Positions 55,444-64,000 of a stretch of 64,000 bases of DNA are shown piece after piece. The translations under genes were made by a program, and so were the position numbers. The notes below the pieces were generated by a model that ran no database searches, was not told where the DNA came from, and was given only the letters and a program-made list of their open reading frames with translations. The DNA comes from Fomes fomentarius (taxonomy: Eukaryota; Basidiomycota; Agaricomycetes; Polyporales; Polyporaceae): contig JABYQN010000003.1 of NCBI GenBank assembly GCA_022606135.1, positions 2,232,001 through 2,296,000 of the forward strand. The letters are read 5' to 3'. Position 1 is the stretch's first letter; the number at the start of each line of letters is the position of its first letter.

Positions 55444-57740
55444 TCACACCATATCCACCTCCGAGTCACTTCGCGCCGGTTCCTTGCCCATGGTGTGGAT
55501 ATGGGTATGGTCGATATCTTCTAGCCCTGACGGCATCTTCTTCAGCTCAATCGTCGAGGATCTGTCCGTGACTGCGACGGAAGAAACATGCTACACGTCG
55601 CACATGATGATGAGCACGATTATCTCTCTCTAATATGAGAGGTGTCCCAGATTCCGCGGCACGTGCGCACCTGTTGGATCTCGAGCGGTACCTGAACGCG
55701 GCGCCGCGACCCGTGGCTCGAGTTGCCTGTGGAGCGTGTTTCGCGTTTGCCGACGATGGCGGAGGTGAAGGGACTCGTCGCCTCCATGACGACGCCGCGG
55801 TTGATAAGGGATTGACGAGCGTTCAGTCTATGCGGGGGTGTTGTGCAAAGCTTGAGTCATGAAAGTGAGCGAGGGGTTGCGCGAGGAACACTCACGATAC
55901 AAGAAACGTGTTGGAGTACACTGCACCGCGCCGGGAACGGCAATGTGAGTCACGGACTCGGGCCCAAGTGGTGGCATGACACATACATTTCGTGAGAACG
56001 ATGGAAGTTCCAGCGTAAATGAGGTTGTTCGGCCAGACGAGAGACTGCCAAGGTGAAACATGTAAGGACATGCTACGAGTTCGAGTTCCTCACGACTACA
56101 TCACTTACGAAGGTGACGTTGAGGACGTTGAAGATACTGCGGAGTCACTGTGAGTATCTGCGGCGGTGGAGGGCAATGTAGGCATACCATATGATTAGAC
56201 CTATATCTCGTCAGTAGGGTTGAAGACACGATGGTACCGGAGCGCTCACCAGTGCTGACAGTATACATGATTATGACATCAACCATCGAGTCCGTCCTGA
56301 AACGTCTATGAGTCTCCTGCACGTGTCAATCATGGCAAAGACTTACCGAGTGACACCAGTACGATTTTGGTGCAGAAAATATATGAGGACCGTTGTCATC
56401 ATGAGGTCCCCGACCATGATCTTCGCAGAGCCCAAAGACGGCAACCACTATCATCAAAGGTCAATGTCCGAGATGTGGTGGGATAGGCAGATTCTGCGGG
56501 TCTCACCGAGAATTTGAGGAACTGCGTGATGTTGGCCGCGTTCCATCTGAGCGTGGTGTGATGATGAGTTCGAGTCGGAGGGCCGACACGGTATAGTATA
56601 CTTCGACGCTTTTAAGACGTACCCGAGACCTGTCAGAGCTGCGGCGTAGTTTAGTTGTCGCATTCCGGATGTCGATCGGATACTGCAAACTCGCCAATGT
56701 AGCATCCTGCGCAGTAGGAGTAATCAGGTCGACATGGGTGCTTCAACATTCGCTTTAGGTATACACGTACCCGAGAAGGCGACCGTGAGCACAGCCTGAT
56801 GAAGATATGTCAGTACGAGGCGCATACTCTATGAGGTGATGACATACGGCGATAATAGCGATGGGTCGGTAGCGTTTCTTGACTAGAGTGTACTCAGAAC
56901 TTGGAGGGAGTATCATTGGAAGACTAGGAGCGGCACTTACGCATGTAGACACGACGTGCAAAGAATCTGTGTGTGGGATGGTCAGGATGAGGTTATGACG
57001 GGATAGCAAAAAGGACCCACAGTTGGGTCATCACCGCGGCAATACTCTACACGATCTGATGAACAAATGCAGCTGCAGAACACATCGAAGGACTTACACC
57101 TGGCACTGGAAGGAGCTGAGACATGAGACCGACGTTGTGAGTGAGCAAGGACCTTCGAGTGATCCACAGCATACCTTCAACGACCTGAAGAAACACTGTG
57201 GTCAGGAAGCATAGTCTCCAGATGCAGAGAACGCTCACCAGACGGGTCCTCGTAGTAGTGCAAAGGGGTTGGCAAAATTCGTGACCAGATTGTAGTAGCT
57301 ACGTGGGGTTAGTGCCATGCATAGAGCCACCGAACTTTAAGTTAGAGAAAAGACGCACGCAGTATGCATAGACAGTGCAGTGGTTATTGTCTCCACAATT
57401 CTGAATCAGTGAGATCAACGACAGATTTGAGAACTTTCGAACCGGTGTGGGAATACCCACTGAATCATGACGACCTACAGATATCATAATTGAGGGTGGA
57501 AACGATCACACGGAAATGAGCCTATGACGCACCCAAAATTTTAGATAGCGAGGATCCTTGGGGTAGAGCCGGAAGTATTGGTATGTCTGGTGGTATGCCA
57601 CGCCCTGTAAACTGAGCAGGCATCTGTACTCAGCAAAAGCAAAGGAGACTGGGCTGCCCAAAAATGGCCGAATTTGAAGTTTGAAGGGTGGTAGAGAAGT
57701 TTGCCGGGTTGATTATATGACCCTCAGATAGATGGTTCAC
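55444..57740 (-). CDS. DUF6534 seven-helix membrane protein
   Basis: On the minus strand the exons run GVAYHQTYQYFRLYPKDPRY, LKIL, VVMIQIVETITTALSMHTA, YYNLVTNFANPFALLRGPVW, SLK, SRHNLILTIP, FRTDSMVDVIIMYTVSTG, LIIC, IFNVLNVTF, SLVWPNNLIYAGTSIVLTK, YSNTFLVSLNARQSL and a polar tail (SIELKKMPSGLEDIDHTH). This is the order of DUF6534 proteins, abundant in agaricomycetes and of unknown function; about seven membrane spans are expected. Most joins use GT-AG introns of 50-90 nt. Not fixed: the exact start (near 57,700), the exon between SLK and SRHNLIL, and the last intron. The end is set at the TGA at 55444-55446. It provides the reference order that shows the 39 kb relative is rearranged. Confidence 0.6.
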
Positions 57741-58558
57741 ACGGTGACGATTCACACAGCGCAGTGACGGTGTAACGGCGGCAACTCGGCTCAAGTCGGA
57801 GCGGGCACAACAAGGGCGTCCAAGCGCTATAGACAGTTGTACGGTCTGTCTATTGCAAGTACAAGAACGCTGGCGGTCGTACATACAGGAGAAGATCCTT
57901 ATATACGTTTTGTGAGGACGATTGCCAAGAGGGAAGTAGGAAGGGAAATCAAAACATAAGAGTAAGCGAAGTACGAAAAAGGAAATAGCTGACGAATGCT
58001 GATTGACTTCCGCCAAGAAGTTTTACGCGCCCACGTGCAGGCGCTCACGACCGTTACAGACGGCGCCTGGACCGTGACGGGCCTCTCTATACGACACGGA
58101 ACTGGAGCGCTTGCTAAATCGATTTCCGCGTTGTCAACTGTTTCTTCAGGCCTTCTTGTCATCCCCGCCTGGAGTTCATCGTCTCAGAACGTATAGAGCA
58201 CCAACAACGCAGCCAGGTCGAAAACGACGGTGCAATACTATAAGCTCTCAAAATAAGCGCAGGCGAGCCTGAGTGTTAAGGTTCGCCCGCGGAGACGTTG
58301 GGCCATGTACTCCATTGATTATACCTGCTTCGGCAGGGAGGGCGGTGCTCGGTCTTCGATGAACACCCCGTCTGTCTCATCTCCCCGCCGCGAACCTCGG
58401 CGACCCTCGGCTCCCTCCGTCACCTCGGCACCACCCTCTGCCCTGTCGCCGCACTTCCAAGAGTCTCTGCTCTTCTATACATACTAGCACAGACAGCTGC
58501 GCGACTGCGGCCTGTTCTCTAGCCTCTCTTGCCCACGTCTCTATTGCCTCTGTCACCA
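57741..58558. other. Divergent gap, DUF6534 / GMC genes
   Basis: No gene is recognised. It should hold the promoters of the two flanking divergent genes. Confidence 0.5.
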
Positions 58559-61211
58559 ATGGGCCACAAAACATCCAAGCTCGACAACCACCCGAGCTCG
58601 TTTGCAACCGCCTTCACTCCAGCCGAGTCCAACGTAGTCACGGAGGATGAACGTGTAAAGTGGAAATCATACGATTATGTCATCGTGGGTGGAGGTATGC
58701 GTTACCATGTGCTCGCTGTATCTCATATATCGCTCACTATGTCTCACAGGGACGGCGGGATGTGCTATTGCATCAAGATTGTCAGAGGACAGAGGTACTA
58801 CTGTACTGCTACTCGAGGCAGGTGAAAGGTTAGCCAGATCAAATGCCCCATCCCGAGCAACTATTCACTTCGTCTTGAAGCAACGAGGGGAAGCTTTTCA
58901 GCCGCATACCACTAGCCTTCGAGCGCATGTTGAACAGCACCCATGACTGGCGCTTCCGGACTGTGTGCGTCTCAACGCATGCTCTCCACACATCATTCGC
59001 ATTAACCCCGTGAAACCAGCCCACAGAAGAACTTGCAAGACCGCACGATCGAGATGCCTCGTGGCAAACTTCTCGGAGGAACTAGGTGGGTTAGAATATC
59101 TTTTGACTCCACCCACACGCTCAATCCATAACCTACAGTTCAATCAATGCCATGATCTATCACCATTGTGACCCCGAAGGTCAGCCTCACATCAGCTTCT
59201 TCTTGATCGTTTCACAAATGAACAACAGACTTCGATTCCTGGGAGATCAAGGGTGCGACTGGATGGGGATGGTCGAACATGAAGAAGTCTGTCATTGTGC
59301 TACCCTTGTTCCGCTACTAGCGCGCGTACTCACACCATCTACAGATACTTCCAGCGAACCCAGAAGGATGGGCCGTGCTGTGCCACGGACTTGGAGACTG
59401 CCGTAAGCCTGCTCCGTGGTTCCGCCTCGTCCCGTCGTTGATAAAGAGGTTTCATAAGCCCATCTCGAAACTGTTTGTTGAGGCTGCGAACAAGTTGGGA
59501 ATCCCTCATCGACGGTTTGTACCTGATCCCTTGAATGCGTATCTATTTCGTTGACAATCATTTTTTCAGCGACTTCAATACCGATGAAGGCACTATGGGA
59601 GCGGGATTATTTGACGGGGCAGTCAACGCTAAGCATGAGAGTAGGTCAATCATCAATCTCGAACGAATCGACTCGTGACTCATGTAAACCCAACAGGGAG
59701 CTCCGCCGCGACCTCGTACCTCAGACCCGAAGTCCTCGAAAGGCCGAATCTTACTGTTGGCGTCTCGGTCTATACTGAACGTATCCTCTTCACCTCTGGC
59801 GTCGGCGGAAGCGTCAAAGCGGTCGGTGTGCAAGCTTCGACAGGCCGCAATGCACCAAAGTATGCCGTCTGCGCCAGCCGTGAAGTCTTGGTGTGCGGTG
59901 GCGTCTTTGGTTCTCCGCAGCTCCTCCTACTCTCTGGAGTTGGCCCATCCGCGCAGCTGCAGAAGTTGAAGATCCCGGTCGTGCGGGACCTCCCCGCTGT
60001 TGGACGCGGTCTGCTCGACGTACGTGTGAACTTCTCATTCCCTCGAATGACGTTTCCCAAACTGAGCTGATTCTATCATAGCATCTGAGCCCTGGAAGCA
60101 TCGTGTTCAGGGCGCGCGCAGGGCAGACATGGGACGACATGACGCAAAGCCGTCTTCATAGTGCTGCAGCTCTGTGCCGATGGATGTTGTTCGGGACGGG
60201 TCAAATGGGTGGCTTGTGCGGCCAAGCCGGAGTCTTCACTCGGTCTGACAATAAAGCGTGAGTCATTATCTGTTGACCTCCGATGCCAGGTATCATGGAT
60301 GTCTGAACTTGGTGGCAGTCTACCGTATGGACCTCAGCTACCGGTGACGGACACGACTTCCGGGCCCCGAGCCCCTGACTTGGAGTTCCTGTTGTTCCCG
60401 ATGGGCATTATCGACTACGGACACGGCTTCCCTCCTCGCGGGAACTACGGCATCTCTGTGGCACGTCACATCCCAATATCGCTTCCTGACACTCTTCTCA
60501 TGTCATAGTGGACAGGGCGCGATCCTCCTCAAACCTGTGAGCTCGGGAACGGTCGAGCTGCGGACCAACAGTGTGTACGACGCACCTCTGATTGACCCCA
60601 AGTACGTGATGCATAGCCTCTTGTGTTAATATCTGACTGAGCGAACAATCGAATATAGTTTCTTGGCCGACCAGAGCGACCTGAACGCGCTGATACGCTC
60701 TGTCCGCATGCTCCTCCATCTCGTGCGCACCCCACCGCTGTCTGATGCTCTGGACCTGCGCAACTACGAAACGGCGCCGGAGGATGCCAATTACTATTGG
60801 ATCGGGGACGCGGACCCGGATAAGGTGCGGTGTGCTCTGGCCAGCTCTACTTCACAGAAGTACTCACCGCACCGTCTTCGCGCACAGGTTTCGGACGCAG
60901 AAATAGAAGCCTACATCAGGAAGTACGGGCAGTCGTCCACCCATCCCGTGAGTAACCCCCATCCCCATGCTCAAGCTTGCGAACCGCCCCACTCAATGGC
61001 TTCTGGTTCCTCATTCCCACAGACGTCTTCCGTGCGCATGGGCCAGGATCCGGCGACGAGCGCTGTCGACCCTCAGCTGTGCGTGCACGGAATCCAGGCG
61101 CTGCGTGTCATCGATGCTTCGGTCTTCCCAGACCAGGTCTCCGGACACCCTTGCGTGCCTGTCCTCGCCGTCGCCGAGCGAGCCGTTGACCTCATCAAGG
61201 GTGTTGCGTGA
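58559..61211 (+). CDS. GMC oxidoreductase, aryl-alcohol-oxidase-like
   Basis: Start MGHKTSKLDNHPSSFATAFT. Exons give SYDYVIVGGG-TAGCAIASRL and TVLLLEAG (the FAD-binding beta-alpha-beta fold with GxGxxG), FSRIPLAFERMLNSTHDWRF, RTIEMPRGKLLGGTSSINAM (GMC signature 1), KGATGWGWSNMKKYFQRT, RFHKPISKLFVEAANKLGIP, SSAATSYLRPEVLERPNLTV, VLVCGGVFGSPQLLLLSGVG (signature 2), LPAVGRGLLDHLSPG, and the C-terminal SSVRMGQDPATSAVDPQLC, VIDASVFPDQVSGHPC. SGHPC holds one active-site His. Such FAD enzymes make H2O2 from alcohols or sugars, and support lignin decay in polypores when secreted; no clear signal peptide is seen here. A dozen or so introns of 45-90 nt are needed. The join near 60,460-60,500 is doubtful (a GTGGCA donor is required), so integrity is not fully certain. 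Confidence 0.8.
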
Positions 61212-62090
61212 AGACGACTTGACGTTGAAGGTTGTTCGCGAACGTGTTCTGTCTCAGGCACTGATTGTTCTGTCTCGGGTTCTTACGATTCTTGATCTTC
61301 TTGCCGTGTCTTGCCATCGTCGTCGAACTCTTATGGTGTATGATACATCCCTTCGTTGTTGAGGCCGATACACGATGTGATCACAGACTCTGTTAGTTGT
61401 TAGTGCCCTCCGCCGTCCCTTCAAGTCAAGTCGCACCAATCACAGGCCGTGCAAGGAGCCGATCAGTGGTACTTGAACCCACTGACCATAATTTACACTC
61501 ACCGCACGGAGTCCTTCAAGGATAGTTGCGCGCTCGAGTGATTGAGCGGTGGAAGCCACGGATGGTGATGTGCGTCTTGGGTGATTGATGGACATTAGAG
61601 AACCACTAGAATAAGGTTTGAAGGGTTTCCTCAGATTGCACGCCCATCCACTGTCACGCTATCATTTCCCTGCCCCCGTGGATGGCTCCTTTTGTGGCTC
61701 GGTGTGTTCAAAGACGCAGTGCTGACAGAGACTGCCAGTGTGGACCGAGTCCTGTGAGAACCGAAATCTTGTGGCAGTCTATTCGGGTAAGGTTCACTCT
61801 AATGTACTTGATATCATCCATACTCCTTCCTTCCTTTGGCATCGTCCCTCAACTCGAAGCGTACGGTGTGTTGGAGCCTGCTCAAGTGCGTGTAATCTCC
61901 GTAGAATCATCAGCGGTTATCCCGTGGGATGGTTGCGCGTCTGATATTTCAACTCGCCACCTCCACCACGATTCCGAAATCATCCGATACTCATGGCATC
62001 TTCAAATGCTAATCGATTCCGACTCGTTCTTCGACCGTGACGATTTCAAGAGCATCGACATTGATACCGACCATGTTCTCCGCTCCACCC
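61212..62090. other. Intergenic, no gene recognised
   Basis: 3' flank of the GMC gene, then sequence with no motif. A 140-codon plus-strand frame at 61682-62104 runs into the purine-rich repeat and is unconvincing. Confidence 0.45.
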
Positions 62091-62460
62091 GAGGACGAGG
62101 ATGAGGAGCGGGAGCTGATGGCGATTGAACAGGAGCTCGAGGCGGGAGGAGCTGGAACCCGAGGAGGATGAGGATGAGGAGCGGAAGCTGAAATAGGCTC
62201 GACTATGATTCCGAGTCCAAGTTCCTCGATGCTGCACTGGCTATATCCGGAATTCGTGTTCACTGATTCTAATGCGAGGCTGTCAGGAGCAACGTAGAAG
62301 CCCCCTTCACTGGCAGGGCAGATGCTATAGTAGCTCAGCATCGACGACTCCGTTGCGAACCAAAACCTCGACAAACTCGCAACCCGAGAGCGGCGCCAAG
62401 TGTATGAGCCTGTCCGGAAACCTCGAACGGGCTCGCGTACTTAGTGCTCTCGCATACTGA

Positions 62461-63007
62461 CACGACAGGCGCTGACCGAGAAACGGCTGCCAGAAATTGC
62501 AGGATAAACCCAGTCGAACGTGGCCTTCGGCGAAGATATAGCCAACATTTCTGAGTCCCTCAAATGTCTCTTTTGCAGGATATTTGTGTAAGATTTCAGT
62601 CAACCCAAAAGGAAACCTCAGGAGTGAGATAACGTGCAACCTAGAATGGATGAGAAAGGAAACCTACCAAAGGGCTGTAAAGGAGCTCTCCCAAATGTCA
62701 CCTTTATGGCACATGATAATTATGGAAACAGGTCACCTATATGGTGTTTTCAGACTTCCTTACCTCATGTTAGCTGACCTTCTATGGGTCCGATTACCAG
62801 TTGTACCAAACGTGACCCATCAGGAGCCTTTCTTCGTGCCGAAAATGACTCTCTGTAATCTCTCCTTTGTTGCCACTGATAATTAAATCGAAATTCCAAG
62901 AGAATGAAAACTAGAATGTGGCATGATAGAATCTCCACTGAAGGCCACGTTCGACTGGATTTATCCTACAATTCCTGGCAGCCGCTTCTCAGTCAGCGCC
63001 TGTCGTG
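62461..63007. mobile_element. 547-bp inverted-repeat transposon (MITE-like)
   Basis: The ends are 68-bp terminal inverted repeats (62461-62528 and 62940-63007) with 5 mismatches; both begin CACGACAGGCGCTGAC and end CGAACGTGGCCTTC. TGA flanks each side (62458-62460 and 63008-63010) and occurs once in the empty site of copy A (GCATACTGATAGTG near 36350), so it is a 3-bp target-site duplication. There is no transposase frame; the inner frame at 62584-62886 has no known motif. Non-autonomous DNA element; a CACTA-like or PIF/Harbinger-like relative would fit a 3-bp duplication, and the CAC start leans to the former, but the superfamily is not proven. Confidence 0.87.
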
Positions 63008-63192
63008 TGACGGTGTTCTAAAAACTCGAAGAGGCCAAAAAGAGGTATTGCCTGATAAGGAAGCATCTGTTAAGTAATTGATCTGAACTTTTAGGCTGTG
63101 GCGTTCCACCGTACCCTTACTCCTCAGCGTTCATCTGCAGCAAAGTCGCAATCCTTTGGGGCAAAATACTTTGTCCTTGTGCTCCTCAAAGA

Positions 63193-64000
63193 ATGTCTCA
63201 GAATCGCGAAACGGAAGGCTTGCAGATACTAGCCGAGAAGCTGCGTTCGACACTCACCGAAACCCTCCCCTATTGCAGCGGCACCGTCCCAGTCAAGCCT
63301 CGAGACATCCTTCTCTACTACGGCAAGAAAGATGACGAGCTTGGGTTGGTACCTAGACCATTCATTGTTGAGAAAAAAGCCGTCTAACTTGACTGACGGC
63401 CCGCCGGGGATAATCCAGTCGAATTGACCTCATGAACCCTACCCTTGATGCTTTGAATCGCCTCGAGAAAGTATGCCAGCCGGCTAGATTTGGGCTCAAT
63501 GACAAGGACGTCCTCGACGAGTCGTATCGCAAAGCTGGAAAGCTCGACATTGATTCATTTGTGCTTTGCTTCAACGCGGAACGCACAGGACTCCTCGATG
63601 CTGTCCGCATGGCACTCTTCCCCGGCAGGGAAGAAACTCGGTCGATCGATGCTGAGCTGTACAAATTGAACATATATGGTGAGTGTTTGCTTATCGTGGA
63701 CTCGGATTCGTTTGTCGCATTAGGCGCTTATAACAATGATGTGAACAACGATACTGATGGCCCACGACGTTCAGGAAAAGACGCGTTCTTCAAACCGCAC
63801 AAAGATACTCCGCGCGCGCCGCACATGTTCGGCTCACTCGTGATTGTCTTTCCGACTCCGCACACAGGCGGCGCACTCAATCTCCGCCACGAAGACAAGG
63901 TGTACACGTTCGATGCTCCACAACTCCTTCACAAAGCCAATCTCGTTTCATCGGAGGGGGACAACAAGCCAAAGCAGTCCTCGCACGTTGCGTTCGTCGC
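63193..64000 (+). CDS. 2OG-Fe(II) oxygenase, second copy, cut by window edge
   Basis: The same three-exon start as the 36.5 kb gene: exon 1 opens MSQNRETEGLQILAEKLRS, exon 2 reads RIDLMNPTLDALNRLEKVCQ and the frame enters exon 3 at GKDAFFKPHKDTPRAPH with the HxD iron ligands intact. Splice sites match those of copy A. Many of the visible differences change residues: PDALDR to LDALNR, MLGFDAE to VLCFNAE, RYEDKEYT to RHEDKVYT, PDAKLVSSEAD to HKANLVSSEGD. This suggests relaxed or altered selection on this copy. No stop is seen up to the edge; the 2OG-binding half lies outside. The promoter carries the 547-bp transposon about 185 bp upstream of the start codon. Confidence 0.85.

Larger units (their letters stand above)
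62091..64000 (+). repeat. Segmental duplication, copy B
   Basis: It matches 35979-37340 in the same orientation and starts in the purine-rich tract. Copy B carries a 547-bp transposable element at 62461-63007 which copy A lacks. Apart from it, alignment is nearly colinear, with small indels (for example ACTTAGT twice in copy A near 36330 but once here). Confidence 0.87.

Noticed and set aside
61682..62104. 140-codon plus-strand frame
   Set aside because: No motif, and its end runs into the duplicated purine-rich tract.

Overview
The window is nuclear DNA of a filamentous basidiomycete, most likely an agaricomycete of polypore type. The genes are split by many short GT-AG introns of about 45-95 nt. 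Several families are typical of this group: single-exon F-box proteins, DUF6534 and other seven-helix membrane proteins, cytochromes P450, an aryl-alcohol-oxidase-like GMC flavoprotein and a CmcJ/AsaB-like oxidoreductase. There are no bacterial-style operons, CRISPR arrays or rRNA genes. Exon joins were made by eye from splice consensus, reading frame and family motifs; where exon lengths sum to a whole number of codons this is stated.

Left part (0.5-33.7 kb) is mostly conserved, intact genes. In order: a NOL8/Nop8-like RRM protein (-), a small basic protein (+), an F-box protein (-), a Mak11/PAK1IP1-like WD40 protein (+), a GPATCH1-like G-patch protein (-), a broken CmcJ/AsaB-like gene (+), an amino acid permease (+), an F-box protein (-), a secreted GH47 alpha-mannosidase (+), an HMG-box protein (-), a METTL2/Trm140-like tRNA m3C methyltransferase (-), a DEP-DH-DH-PH-CNH Rho GEF (+) and a nuclear-looking orphan (+). 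Two of these (NOL8-like and Mak11-like) point to 60S ribosome assembly, but neighbours are independent transcription units.

Right part (33.7-64 kb) is accessory and unstable. It holds intact or near-intact genes (an F-box gene, a 2OG-Fe(II) oxygenase, a seven-helix protein, a HINT protein, a P450, a DUF6534 protein, a GMC oxidoreductase) mixed with gene wreckage. Between 39 and 43.6 kb lie four broken genes in a row: a DUF6534 gene with an internally inverted exon block, a 5'-truncated AP endonuclease (Apn1), a permease C-terminus with an internal deletion, and a P450 C-terminal half with foreign sequence in it. The 2OG oxygenase occurs three times: intact (36.5 kb), decayed (51.7 kb) and cut by the window edge (63.2 kb). 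The 36 kb and 62 kb copies belong to a segmental duplication, and the second copy carries a clean 547-bp inverted-repeat transposable element with a 3-bp target duplication that the first copy lacks.

The most interesting signals are this duplication and its transposon, the intragenic inversion, the tandem double DH module, a candidate 23-nt intron (or frameshift) in the 34.5 kb F-box gene, and a probable GC-AG intron in the 45 kb membrane protein gene.
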